A DNA stretch of 33,071 nt from Hyphomicrobiaceae bacterium (GTDB lineage: Bacteria > Pseudomonadota > Alphaproteobacteria > Rhizobiales > Hyphomicrobiaceae), in assembly GCA_025351355.1 (NCBI GenBank), contig JANXWC010000054.1, positions 1-33,071 on the forward strand. The letters are read 5' to 3'. Both the position numbers and the translations under genes were made by a program. A model generated the notes under the pieces. The model saw nothing but the letters and a program-made list of their open reading frames with translations. It had not been told where the DNA came from and made no database searches. Of this stretch, positions 7,588 through 15,513 are shown piece after piece; the stretch's first letter is position 1, and each line of letters starts with the position of its first letter.

Positions 7588-9390
7588 TCAAGGGAGCGCG
7601 GTGACGGACGTCAGTTTTAGCCGGGAGATCTCGCGCCGTGCGAAATCATAGCCGAACCGACGCAGTTCATCGTGCTTGTGCCAATCGAGATGTGAAATAC
7701 CGGCTGGCATCAGGGGTTCAAGCAGCACGTCCTCCGTTCCGATCTCAGTGCGAACGTTGTGACTGTGGAGCATCAAACTCCGCAGCAAAACCATTTGCGG
7801 ACTCGGGCCGCGCGGCAGCTGACTGCGCCCACGCGATGTCAAACTACCCATGATCAGTTGCCTACGTGACGGAGCGGTGCCGGCGGCTCCTTCAAAGCGC
7901 TCGAGAACGGGCACTTGGAAATCAATCACGATATTCGGGCCCGATTTCAATGCATGCATGCTCTTGATCGGCACATTCTCGAGCAACCCACCGTCTACGA
8001 GCAGATCGCCGTCTTCCGAGTACATTGGCGGCAGCAGGGCCGGGATTGTGCAGGACGCCCGCACCGCCTGCCAGAGCGGCCCCGACCGATGGCAATGGAC
8101 GCTGTTGCGCGACAGATTAGTGGAAATGGCAAAATAAGGAATGGGGAGGTCGGCAATGTCGACTGACGTGAAATGCTCACGGAACGCGTCATCGAGGACG
8201 GTCGGATCGAGCAGACTATAGCGCGGCAACGTCCAGCGGCTCAGCGCCTTCCGTGTTACAAAGATATCGTGTGCGCGCCGTTCGATTTCGTCGGGGTCGG
8301 CGTCAATCGCAAAGGCCGCCGCCATCGCCGCGCCTCCGCTGGTGCCGCCCATCATATCAAACACGATACCCGCTTCACGGAATGCCTGGAAAAATCCGAT
8401 ATGCGCGATACTGAATGCGCCACCGCCGCATGCGACCAGACCGCAGGCGCTGTCCGTCAAGAAGCGAAACAACCGCTCGTAGTCGGCATTTTGAGCGAGA
8501 ACGACATGATGATGCATCACACACCATGGCCGTAAATCAAGCCAGTGCCGCGCACCACTGAACCCGCCGGCGCGCGCGTGTAGCAAAACAAGGCGTAAAC
8601 GGCCGGACTTGTGCAGCGTTGCCGCGTATTGTTCCAGCGCTGTCACTTGATGGCCTGCGGGAGTAGCGCCGTCAGTTGGTTGACCAATGCAAAGCACCAG
8701 ATCGGCTTGCCGGATCGCTTTTTGCGACCAAGCGCTCACAGTGTGATCTGCTACAAAAATAACCGCGTCGTAGCGGCTCTCAACCTCGTTGAGCCAGCGC
8801 GTATCGTCGGGCGCCGTCGATTTGTTTTTCTCAAATTCGGTCGCATCCAGAAACAATACGTTTACATGGCGTTCGAACACAGTCCGCAGACGGTGCAGGA
8901 ATTCCGGCGAGACCGGGGCGCTACCGGCGGAGAGCAGGCAGAATGTCTTTGGCCGCGGGCGGATCGGTGCCTTGCCGCGCGAGGCCGTGGTTTCGGCGAG
9001 ACGACGGGCAAGGGTCGACGTTACCGACGTCCAGATCCGGGGCGAGGCGCGTGCGAGCACATCGAACTCAACCCGGTCGAGTTTCAGCACAACGCTGTCT
9101 CGTTCGGCGATGATGTTCGCGGTCCGTGCACCACCGGTAAAAAATGCAATTTCGCCGATGGGCAGCCCAGCACCGATTTCGGCCACTGGATCGAGTTCAT
9201 CGTCGCGCATAACTTCGAAGCGACCGCTAACAACGAGATAAAGTGCATCGGCCAACTCGCCCTGTCGGAATAAGAATTGCCCCCGCTGGACTTCGATCAG
9301 TTTTGACAGGCATTCCAATTGTTGCAAATCTTTTGCTGCGAGATCGCGAAAAGCGTCAATGCCGGCCAGACTTTTGAGCGGCTCTCTCAT
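7588..9390 (-). CDS. Patatin-like phospholipase with N-terminal cyclic-nucleotide-binding domain (NTE/RssA type)
   Basis: With the ATG at 9390 the protein has 600 residues. AAGGG lies about 8 bases upstream of this ATG, and the frame extends open to 9507 without a better start. Residues 1-135 form a cNMP-binding domain, with GEIAFFTGGARTA at 79-91 holding the Glu and Arg that bind the cyclic phosphate. Residues 150-310 resemble the linker region of neuropathy-target-esterase proteins. Residues 317-560 are the patatin domain: oxyanion loop CGGGAFS at 321-327, nucleophile Ser351 in GTSGG and catalytic Asp466 in LLVDGGLLENVP. Such enzymes hydrolyse (lyso)phospholipids at the inner membrane face. 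It lies downstream of the cNBD channel gene on the same strand, 117 bp away, and the two may be cotranscribed. Control of lipase activity by cAMP is inference. Confidence 0.9.
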   Translation of the reverse strand: MREPLKSLAGIDAFRDLAAKDLQQLECLSKLIEVQRGQFLFRQGELADALYLVVSGRFEVMRDDELDPVAEIGAGLPIGEIAFFTGGARTANIIAERDSVVLKLDRVEFDVLARASPRIWTSVTSTLARRLAETTASRGKAPIRPRPKTFCLLSAGSAPVSPEFLHRLRTVFERHVNVLFLDATEFEKNKSTAPDDTRWLNEVESRYDAVIFVADHTVSAWSQKAIRQADLVLCIGQPTDGATPAGHQVTALEQYAATLHKSGRLRLVLLHARAGGFSGARHWLDLRPWCVMHHHVVLAQNADYERLFRFLTDSACGLVACGGGAFSIAHIGFFQAFREAGIVFDMMGGTSGGAAMAAAFAIDADPDEIERRAHDIFVTRKALSRWTLPRYSLLDPTVLDDAFREHFTSVDIADLPIPYFAISTNLSRNSVHCHRSGPLWQAVRASCTIPALLPPMYSEDGDLLVDGGLLENVPIKSMHALKSGPNIVIDFQVPVLERFEGAAGTAPSRRQLIMGSLTSRGRSQLPRGPSPQMVLLRSLMLHSHNVRTEIGTEDVLLEPLMPAGISHLDWHKHDELRRFGYDFARREISRLKLTSVTALP

Positions 9391-9507
9391 GGCGATCCCT
9401 TCGATTCCTCTTATAGCGTCTGGTATAAGGTAAGCCGACTCGACGCTCAGGCTAAAGTACGTTCCGGTCTGCGAGTTAATTGGCAGACGTGGGGCGCGCA
9501 AACGCAC

Positions 9508-10740
9508 TCAACGAATTGTAGTTGCGGCCCGAGCCTGCGCCACCCTCTGCACGGAATCGGCAATCTCCGGGTTGCGCTGCACCAATCGGTGGAAGTCGCC
9601 GGCATTGAGCACCAGCAGATCTGTTAACCGCACAGCGATCACTGTTGCGTTGCGCCGCTCTTGCAGCAACAGCGCCATCTCGCCAAAGTAGTCGCCTTCG
9701 GAAAGCCGCACATTATTGGCGTCGCTTAAAACGTCGACCAAGCCGCTTGCGATCAAAAACATTGAGTCGGCTTGGTCGCCTTTTTGCACGATCACTGTAC
9801 CTGTCGGCACGGTACGCGCCGACAGAATGCCGATCAGGTCCGAAATTGATGCGGCGTCGAGGCGGGAAAACAACGGGATCCGAGCAATCATAGCGAAGGT
9901 TATAATGAAATCACGGCGTCTGATCTCTTCGTAGAAACCACGCGCGATGATCGCGACCGGAAGCGCGAAACAGAAAATCCCGAGCATGACTGTAATCACA
10001 GCGACGATACGGCCCAAGACTGTGACCGGCTCTGTTCCTGGCCCACCTATTTTGGCGAGCATTGAAGCCGCCCACCACATGGCTTTGGGCATGTCGCCAA
10101 AGCGGTCTGGCTGTTGCGTGCCTTCGACGGCATAAATTGCAGCAGCCGCTAGCAACAAGACGCCAGCAAAAATTACGACACAGGCCAGTAACGCACGCCG
10201 CTCCGCAGTCAGCACAGAACCGATTGTCCCGAGGGCCGGTGAGTAACGCGCCAGTTTCAGGAAGCGGATGAGACGCGTGAGCCGCACCAACGCATGTTGT
10301 GGGAAGGCAAATTCGAGTGCGAATGGAAGCAGCGCCAGCGCATCGATCAGCATCAAAGGCGTCAAGGCCGAACGCAGACGCGCGCCGCCAGTGCCATACC
10401 GCTGGAGCAACGCATGCTCCGGCGACGTCCACAGCCGAGCCAGATACTCGAGCAAGAAGACCAGAACACAGCAGCGGTCGAACACTTGCAGTCGCGCGAA
10501 AACCGGGGGCGGCAAATCTGGAATGGACTGTGCGGCAACGGCTGCGACATTGGCATAGACCAAAACAATCAAGAACCAGTCGAGTAGGCGCGAGCTCAGG
10601 TCGCGTCGACGACTGTGCTCAAGTATTTGGTAGGTGCGTTGGCGCACGCTCGTGCCGTTTTGCGAATCGGCGGACAATGTCTGGGCTCCGGAACGAGGAC
10701 CAATTGCAGCCAGCCAAAAGCGAAATTGACGCGGGAACAT
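9508..10740 (-). CDS. Cyclic-nucleotide-binding six-helix ion channel with a non-canonical selectivity filter
   Basis: The 410-residue protein has the layout of a voltage-gated-type CNG channel: S1 about 52-70, S2 86-103, S3 126-143, S4 150-166 with Arg153, Arg156, Arg159, Lys162 and Arg165 at every third place, S5 183-204, pore helix 218-229, S6 243-268 and a cNBD at 290-400 with FGEMALLLQERRNATV at 352-367. The pore motif AMWWA...EPVTVLGRIVA aligns well with potassium channels. However, where TVGYGD is expected the sequence reads KIGGPG (230-235), so potassium selectivity is unlikely to be normal. The first ~30 residues are not typical. A GTG near residue 32 (VRQRTYQILEH) is an alternative start. 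It is transcribed divergently from the FemAB-like gene. Confidence 0.88.
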   Translation of the reverse strand: MFPRQFRFWLAAIGPRSGAQTLSADSQNGTSVRQRTYQILEHSRRRDLSSRLLDWFLIVLVYANVAAVAAQSIPDLPPPVFARLQVFDRCCVLVFLLEYLARLWTSPEHALLQRYGTGGARLRSALTPLMLIDALALLPFALEFAFPQHALVRLTRLIRFLKLARYSPALGTIGSVLTAERRALLACVVIFAGVLLLAAAAIYAVEGTQQPDRFGDMPKAMWWAASMLAKIGGPGTEPVTVLGRIVAVITVMLGIFCFALPVAIIARGFYEEIRRRDFIITFAMIARIPLFSRLDAASISDLIGILSARTVPTGTVIVQKGDQADSMFLIASGLVDVLSDANNVRLSEGDYFGEMALLLQERRNATVIAVRLTDLLVLNAGDFHRLVQRNPEIADSVQRVAQARAATTIR

Positions 10741-10925
10741 TGACGCAGCAATGGCTCACAAAGTCCAGCTACTCGGATTGCAATTCAGCCACCAACCGGG
10801 GAATTTCCTGCCCGAGCCTTAAGGCCAAGGGCGAATATCGCCAATTCGGCTCATCGCAATTTCCGCTCCGATCGCCGTCCGACGTTTCGCGCACCCCATC
10901 CACGATCCGACTATCAACGCGCGCC

Positions 10926-10941
10926 TGTTCCATCGGGAACA
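10926..10941 (+). promoter_or_regulatory. Dyad operator TGTTCC-ATCG-GGAACA (site 1 of 5)
   Basis: This is a perfect 6-4-6 inverted repeat followed by AGCGCC. It lies 73 bases before the ATG of the FemAB-like gene in the 274-bp divergent region shared with the channel gene. The same dyad recurs at 12366, 14529, 15436 and 16405, always upstream of a plus-strand gene. The spacing TGTTC-N6-GAACA equals the spacing of CRP operators. I infer that the Crp-like protein encoded at 19331-20023 binds it. Confidence 0.7.
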
Positions 10942-11014
10942 GCGCCGGGTCGCGGGCCGGCGCATGTTTGCGGCCATGCCGTTCCCGTGAGCACGAAACC
11001 CCAGGCAACTCATC

Positions 11015-12337
11015 ATGACCATAGCCCAAGCCGATTTTACCGCTACCCGACCGATGCACCGCGCATCTTCCGAGATGACTGCAGCTTCCAGCATTATCCA
11101 GCAGCCGATCAAACACGACGGCTCAACCACAGCCGGTTCGCGCCACTCTCTCACTGTGCGCCACCTGACAAGCCTTGCCCAAATCTCGCGCGCGGATTGG
11201 GATCGGATGTTTGCGGGTCGCGTCGAAGGCTGGGACTATTTTCACGCTTGCGCGTTCGCCGCGCCGCCCGGCTGCGCAACTTCGGCACTCGTCGCCTATG
11301 ACGGGGGGCTGCCCGTTGCCGCTGTTCCATTGTTCCAGATCCGTTATCGTCTGGACATGGACCTGCCAGATGGCCTGCGTTCGGTCGTTGGCTTGGTGGG
11401 CCGCGTGGCACCAAATCTGGTCCGCATCAATGTGCTGAGCATGGGCTCGCCCCTGACTGAGGAGTGCCCGGTTGGATTCCATCCGTGCTTGTCGCCCCTC
11501 GAGCGCTCAAGTGCATTTGCGGCCTTGCTGGACGCCATGCACAGCCAGTCCGTCGCGCAAGGGGTATCAATGCTGGCTCTCAAAGACGTCGCCGACGAGC
11601 ATTTGGCCCTGATCGATGACGTCTTGATCCAGCGCGGCTTTACCCGTGTTCCGACATTGCCAGTCGCAACGCTCCATCTGCCCTATAAACATGAAGACGA
11701 ATATCTCGCGACACTGTCGTCCAATATGCGACGCGATTTGCGGCGCAAGATGAAAAACGCCGGCAAAGTCACGGTCGAAGTATGCCATTCCATCGACGGC
11801 ATCGAAGACGACATCGTCGAGTTGTTTCAGGAGACAAAGGCTAAGTGCAAAGTCGACTACGACGGCTTTGACGACGTTCCGGCCGAGTATTTCCGCGCCG
11901 TCATCGCAAGCCTCGGCGACAAAGCATTGATTGTCTTGTGCCGCGTTGATGGTGTCCTCGCCGGTTTCAGTCTCTCTCTCATCGAGCAAAACCGCGTTAT
12001 CGGCAAATATGTCGGAATGCGCTATCCGCTAGCGCGCGAGCACGATGTCTACTTCATAAATTGGATGACCGTGGTTCGCTATTGCATCGCGCACGGCATC
12101 ACCTGGCTGCAAACCGGCCAGACCACCTACAAGCAAAAGCTCCGTCTTGGCTGCCAGCTCAAACGGTCGTGGGTTTATTTCAAGCATCGTGGACTTTTGC
12201 TAGGTCCGGTCGTCCGTTCAGTCGGCAAGCGGTTACGCTTCGATTTGCTGGACCCCGATCTAAAGACGGAGGCGGACGCGCTGCCTTATCTCAATCTCAC
12301 CGCATCGCCTCCAGCGCCGCAGTTGCCCCGCAATTGA
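11015..12337 (+). CDS. FemAB/GNAT-fold transferase (BioF2-like acetyltransferase domain)
   Basis: The 440-residue soluble protein has a double GNAT-like architecture of the FemAB/Acetyltransf_6 type. The second half shows MRRDLRRKMKNAGKVTVEV near residue 245, a conserved ALIVLCRVDGVLAGFSLSL strand, IGKYVGMRYPLAREHDVYF and an HGITWLQTGQTTYKQKLRLG end. These are the segments usually seen in this family. Relatives attach amino acids or acyl groups to peptidoglycan precursors, lipids or exopolysaccharide units from tRNA or CoA donors. The substrate here is unknown. The first ~55 residues are low in similarity to the family and later Met residues (14 or 21) could be the start. The gene follows a TGTTCC dyad and is the first of the envelope block, ahead of the exporter genes. 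No signal peptide is seen. Confidence 0.82.
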   Translation: MTIAQADFTATRPMHRASSEMTAASSIIQQPIKHDGSTTAGSRHSLTVRHLTSLAQISRADWDRMFAGRVEGWDYFHACAFAAPPGCATSALVAYDGGLPVAAVPLFQIRYRLDMDLPDGLRSVVGLVGRVAPNLVRINVLSMGSPLTEECPVGFHPCLSPLERSSAFAALLDAMHSQSVAQGVSMLALKDVADEHLALIDDVLIQRGFTRVPTLPVATLHLPYKHEDEYLATLSSNMRRDLRRKMKNAGKVTVEVCHSIDGIEDDIVELFQETKAKCKVDYDGFDDVPAEYFRAVIASLGDKALIVLCRVDGVLAGFSLSLIEQNRVIGKYVGMRYPLAREHDVYFINWMTVVRYCIAHGITWLQTGQTTYKQKLRLGCQLKRSWVYFKHRGLLLGPVVRSVGKRLRFDLLDPDLKTEADALPYLNLTASPPAPQLPRN

Positions 12338-12365
12338 AACCATTCAACTTATTTTGCCCGCGTCT

Positions 12366-12381
12366 TGTTCCGCCGGGAACA
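12366..12381 (+). promoter_or_regulatory. Dyad operator TGTTCC-GCCG-GGAACA (site 2 of 5)
   Basis: This is a perfect inverted repeat followed by AGCGCC, as at site 1. It lies 60 bases before the ATG of the DevA-like ATPase and 28 bases after the stop of the FemAB-like gene, so the exporter genes probably have their own promoter here. Confidence 0.7.
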
Positions 12382-12441
12382 GCGCCAATCGCCGACGCCG
12401 CCTAGGGTTCCTTAACAACAAACACACAGGGGTTCAGGACC

Positions 12442-13371
12442 ATGCTGGCACGACTTAATCCATCGGAGAACTGGGATCACGATCACGACGGCATCACCAA
12501 ACGGGCTGTCAAGCGGGCGATGCACCTGAACGTTGCACCCGGTCGCGAGCGGATCCAACCCATCTTGGAGGCGCGCAACATAACGAAGTTACTCGGTCAT
12601 CCAGGCGCCGAGAACCATGTACTCAAAGGCATCGATCTCGCGTTGATGCCGGGCGAACTGACCCTATTGATGGGCCCATCAGGTAGCGGGAAGACCACGC
12701 TTCTCTCTATTTTGGGCTGCATTCTGACGCCGACCGATGGACAACTGACCATCGCCGGCGAGACGGCCACCGGGCTCAACGCAGACGGCCTCGCCGATTT
12801 GCGCCGCACTCACGTCGGGTTCGTGTTTCAGTCGTACAATTTGTTCCCAACGCTGACGGCCGCAGAAAATGTCATGCTCGCACTGGAATTGCGCGGCACG
12901 CCGCCTAATGCAGTTAAAGGCCTGGCGGCTGAGGCCATCGCCGCCGTCGGTCTGTCGCATCGGGCGGGCGCCTTTCCGAACCGCATGAGTGGAGGTGAGA
13001 AGCAACGCGTCGCCATTGCTCGGGCGCTGGCCGGTTCACCGTCGGTCGTGTTGGCGGACGAGCCGACGGCGGCACTCGACAGCGAGAACGGCAAGGCCGT
13101 CATGGCGTTGCTTGCTGAAGCGGCTAAAGACCCCACCCGAGCCGTGTTGGCAGTCACCCATGACCATCGCACGCTCGCCTACGCCGACCGTATCATCTCA
13201 ATCGAGGATGGCCGCATCGCCGGCGATGAGCGCCCCAAGCAGGCAGCAGCTAAACCAAAAAAAAGCAGCGAGAGCCAAGCGACCAACGCGCCACCCAAGC
13301 CCCACAAATCTCGCAAAAACACGGCCGTCAGCAAGTCAACCGTCTGCAAAGGGATATCTTCCAATGTTTAA
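12442..13371 (+). CDS. ABC exporter ATP-binding protein (DevA/LolD/MacB type)
   Basis: The product is a 309-residue ATPase with Walker A GPSGSGKTT at about 78-86, Q-loop FVFQSYNLFPTLTAAENV, signature MSGGEKQRVAIARAL, Walker B VVLADEPTAALDS and H-loop VTHDHR. The EPTAALDSENGK pattern places it with DevA/MacB-type exporters, which work with an FtsX-fold permease and a periplasmic fusion protein. Two unusual parts are an N-terminal extension of about 40 residues (WDHDHDGITKRAVKRAM) and a Lys/Pro-rich C-terminal tail of about 55 residues after residue 260, neither usual in the family. A second ATG at 12520 would remove part of the extension. The stop codon overlaps the start of the fusion-protein gene, so the two are coupled. 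The matching permease is likely the one at 17533, about 4 kb away. Confidence 0.9.
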   Translation: MLARLNPSENWDHDHDGITKRAVKRAMHLNVAPGRERIQPILEARNITKLLGHPGAENHVLKGIDLALMPGELTLLMGPSGSGKTTLLSILGCILTPTDGQLTIAGETATGLNADGLADLRRTHVGFVFQSYNLFPTLTAAENVMLALELRGTPPNAVKGLAAEAIAAVGLSHRAGAFPNRMSGGEKQRVAIARALAGSPSVVLADEPTAALDSENGKAVMALLAEAAKDPTRAVLAVTHDHRTLAYADRIISIEDGRIAGDERPKQAAAKPKKSSESQATNAPPKPHKSRKNTAVSKSTVCKGISSNV

Positions 13372-14398
13372 ATCAATCGCCATATTGTGTGCCGCCGGCA
13401 CCGTCGGCCTTGCCGGCTTTGGGGGCTACGTACTCGCGGCTCGGCCACTCCCAATCCTTGCCGTCGAGACCCAGGCCACCTCGACACCAAAAGTCCCGGC
13501 CTGGATCATCGCATCCATCGGCCGCACCGAGCCCAAAAATGGTGAAGTTCGTATTACGCCTACGGTGCCGGGGCGGATTGCACAAAGCTTCGTGCACGTC
13601 AACGACAAGGTCGAGGAAGGCGATGTCCTGCTCCGGCTCGACGACGATGAGGCACGCTATCGCTTGGTCTCCGCCGAAGTCGAGGCCGCCGCTCGCCGCC
13701 GCGAGCGCGACGCCCAGCCAGTCACTGCCGGCCGCGAGGACGTCAAGCGGATCGAAGATACCCTTTACTCCTCCGAACGGAGCTTGACCGGTGCCCGCTT
13801 CGAACTCGACTTCGTACTCGCTGCGAGGCGAACGGGGGGCACCGACAGCCAACTGGCATCGGCACGCAAACGCCTCGTCGAGGCGCGCGAGCGTGTTCTG
13901 CGCGATCGGACAGCGCTTGGGATTGCACTCGCAAAGCCCGGCCTGGCCGCACCGAACCGGCTTGAGGCCGGATTCACCGCCGCTCGCGCCGAAGTCTCGG
14001 TCGCCGAGACGATGCTCGACAAAACGCGCATCCGGGCACCGGTTGCGGGCACGATCCTGCAGCTCACGGGCAAAGTCGGCGAAATGATCGGTCCATCCGT
14101 GGAGCATCCATTGCTCGTGATGGGCGATCTCTCTTCCATGCGCGTGATCGCCGAGGTCGACGAGACGGACGTCGCAAAGGTGCGGTTGGGTCAAGCCGTG
14201 TTCGTCCGCAGCGATACTTATCCCGGCAAGGATTTTGATGGCAAAGTCACTGCGGTCGCACCGTCGCTTGCGCAACCCCGCATCGGCCAACGGGGGCCAC
14301 GCCGGCCGACCGACGTTGAAGTTCTCGAAGTCACCATTTTACTCGATGGTACGGTGCCATTGCTGACCGGCATGAGAACGGAGGTGTTCTTTCGTTGA
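13364..14398 (+). CDS. HlyD/DevB-like periplasmic membrane-fusion protein
   Basis: The ATG at 13364 overlaps the end of the ATPase gene by 8 bases and has AAGGGA about 10 bases upstream. It gives 344 residues. A signal anchor lies at about 4-25 (IAILCAAGTVGLAGFGGYVL). Next come the first half of the lipoyl-like domain around HVNDKVEEGDVLLRLDDDEA (78-97), a long alpha-helical hairpin with many Arg, Glu and Ala (105-210), the second half RAPVAGTILQLTGKVGEMIG and a beta-barrel part ending at LLTGMRTEVFF. These adaptors bridge the inner-membrane ABC exporter to an outer-membrane channel. DevB proteins serve glycolipid or lipid export in cyanobacteria; the cargo here is unknown. The frame is open far upstream inside the ATPase gene, but the signal anchor and ribosome site fix the start. 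An intrinsic terminator follows. Confidence 0.9.
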   Translation: MFKSIAILCAAGTVGLAGFGGYVLAARPLPILAVETQATSTPKVPAWIIASIGRTEPKNGEVRITPTVPGRIAQSFVHVNDKVEEGDVLLRLDDDEARYRLVSAEVEAAARRRERDAQPVTAGREDVKRIEDTLYSSERSLTGARFELDFVLAARRTGGTDSQLASARKRLVEARERVLRDRTALGIALAKPGLAAPNRLEAGFTAARAEVSVAETMLDKTRIRAPVAGTILQLTGKVGEMIGPSVEHPLLVMGDLSSMRVIAEVDETDVAKVRLGQAVFVRSDTYPGKDFDGKVTAVAPSLAQPRIGQRGPRRPTDVEVLEVTILLDGTVPLLTGMRTEVFFR

Positions 14399-14433
14399 AC
14401 CAACACCGAACTTTTATTCCCTCACCCCTACCT

Positions 14434-14463
14434 GGCGGTCCCTCACGGGGACCGCCTTTTTTT
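14434..14463 (+). terminator. Intrinsic terminator after the exporter ATPase/fusion-protein pair
   Basis: A perfect 9-bp stem GGCGGTCCC (14434-14442) pairs with GGGACCGCC (14448-14456) around a 5-base loop and is followed by seven T. It closes the 12442-14398 transcription unit 35 bases after the stop codon. Confidence 0.92.
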
Positions 14464-14528
14464 CAGCAACAGGTTTTGAAATGCCGATGAAAAATATTAT
14501 TCTTATTCGACTCCAAATTATCTTCAAT

Positions 14529-14544
14529 TGTTTCGCCGGGAACA
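14529..14544 (+). promoter_or_regulatory. Dyad operator TGTTTC-GCCG-GGAACA (site 3 of 5)
   Basis: One mismatch occurs in the left arm (TGTTTC). Unlike sites 1, 2 and 4 it is followed by AGTCAA rather than AGCGCC. It lies 85 bases before the ATG of the 61-residue protein, after the terminator and an AT-rich stretch (14480-14525) that could contain promoter elements. Confidence 0.6.
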
Positions 14545-14629
14545 GTCAAAGCAATCGACCCCAGGCATAGTCCAATTGTCGAGCGCAACCACGCACAACT
14601 TCCACAATTCCTTTAACCGGAGACCGAAA

Positions 14630-14815
14630 ATGCACCCGATCCCCACCCTGATGCACGCACTTTCGTCGCCCGACGATTATATTTTCGACTGGCGGAACGG
14701 CGAGCTGTTCATTGAGCGGAGGGCGCCGAGCATTGCACAAGACACTGGCCGCAGTCAGGCCGTGCGTCAGGCCATTGTCAACCGCTCGCGCAACGAAGTT
14801 CCCGCCCACGCATAA
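14630..14815 (+). CDS. Small unknown protein, 61 residues
   Basis: The ATG at 14630 is preceded by GGAG about 9 bases upstream. An open extension to 14528 would start inside the upstream dyad, so it is not used. The protein begins MHPIPTLMHALSSPDDYIFD, contains DWRNGELFIERR and ends in a basic part VRQAIVNRSRNEVPAHA. There is no signal peptide, membrane segment or known motif. It has its own putative operator (14529) and lies between the exporter fusion-protein gene and the DUF2147 gene, all on the plus strand, so it probably belongs to the same regulon. Function unknown. Confidence 0.6.
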   Translation: MHPIPTLMHALSSPDDYIFDWRNGELFIERRAPSIAQDTGRSQAVRQAIVNRSRNEVPAHA

Positions 14816-14816
14816 G

Positions 14817-14840
14817 ACCAGCGGTCATTATTCTTGACCG
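14817..14840. repeat. Short palindromic repeat, copy in the 14.8-kb gap
   Basis: These 24 bases contain GCGGTCA-TTATTCT-TGACCG (6-bp stem CGGTCA/TGACCG, 7-base loop). They are the exact reverse complement of 25962-25985, loop included. The outer stem present in the other copies is kept on only one side (ACCA) here. The copy lies directly after the stop codon of the 61-residue protein and before the DUF2147 gene. It is a REP-like intergenic element or a cis-acting hairpin. Confidence 0.65.
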
Positions 14841-14878
14841 AGCAACTGCGTTATCGCAAACCAATCAGGAGCATCATC

Positions 14879-15295
14879 ATGCACACCATCCTCAAAAACT
14901 CACTCGTAGCGCTCGCCCTTCTCTCAAGCGCCAGCACCGCTTCACGCGCCATCGCTGGCGGACAACCGATCGGCATATGGCTTGACCACACCGGCCGTGG
15001 CGCGGTCCAAATCAGCGATTGCGCTGGCAATTTGTGCGGTCGCATCGTCTGGACCAAGGACAGCAGCAATGGCAGTGTCTGCGGCAAGCAGGTGATCGGC
15101 AACGCCAAACCGATCGCCGGCGGCAAGTGGGATGGCGGCTGGATCCTGGATGTCGACGACGATCGAAAATATCAAGTCGAGATCACTCCGTTGAGCAATG
15201 GTAATTTGCAAGTTACCGGGTATTTGGGTTCCAAGCTCCTCAGTGAAACCATGATCTGGACGCGCGCGCCGGCCGACACCAAAACATGTGCCTGA
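14879..15295 (+). CDS. Secreted DUF2147-family protein
   Basis: The start ATG at 14879 has AGGAG 7 bases upstream and opens a signal peptide (HTILKNSLVALALLSSAST, cleavage near AIAGG). The mature part of about 110 residues has the DUF2147 pattern: GIWLDHTGRGAVQISDCAG, LCGRIVWTKDS, a cluster CGKQVIGN, KWDGGWILDVDDDRKYQVE and VTGYLGSKLLSETMIWTR. The domain is a small periplasmic beta-barrel of unknown biochemical role, common in proteobacteria. Cys residues at DCAGNLCG, VCGK and the C-terminus could form disulfides. It lies within the envelope block and has a terminator downstream. No TGTTCC dyad is directly upstream. The palindromic repeat at 14817 occupies that place, so it may be cotranscribed with the 61-residue gene. 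Confidence 0.88.
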   Translation: MHTILKNSLVALALLSSASTASRAIAGGQPIGIWLDHTGRGAVQISDCAGNLCGRIVWTKDSSNGSVCGKQVIGNAKPIAGGKWDGGWILDVDDDRKYQVEITPLSNGNLQVTGYLGSKLLSETMIWTRAPADTKTCA

Positions 15296-15321
15296 TAAGC
15301 ACATCGCCAACATTTACGAAC

Positions 15322-15360
15322 GTTCCCGTTGCAGAAAGCGACGGGGACGGTTTCGTTTTT
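15322..15360 (+). terminator. Intrinsic terminator after the DUF2147 gene
   Basis: An 11-bp stem with G-T wobbles (15322-15332 with 15338-15348, loop AGAAA) is followed by a broken T-rich run TTTCGTTTTT at 15351-15360. It lies 27 bases after the DUF2147 stop codon. Confidence 0.8.
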
Positions 15361-15435
15361 AAATATACCTGCTGTTTATTCTGCCGCTAGAAACTCGAAT
15401 TGGCCGGCAATAATTATTGCGATATTCGTTGTTCG

Positions 15436-15451
15436 TGTTCCAATCGGAACA
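15436..15451 (+). promoter_or_regulatory. Dyad operator TGTTCC-AATC-GGAACA (site 4 of 5)
   Basis: This is a perfect inverted repeat followed by AGCGCC, as at sites 1 and 2. It lies 62 bases before the ATG of the alpha/beta-hydrolase. The reading frame of the hydrolase stays open across the site, and the site supports the downstream start at 15514. Confidence 0.7.
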
Positions 15452-15513
15452 GCGCCGATTGTATGCTCCCGCTAGTTTTCATCAAGCGAAGGGTTCAGCC
15501 AGCGGAGCGCGTC

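Noticed and set aside
10936-10965. GGAAC of the dyads as the -35 element of an EcfG-type sigma factor promoter
   Set aside because: No CGTT-like -10 element is found 16-18 bases downstream at sites 1-4, and the left arm of the dyad is equally conserved.
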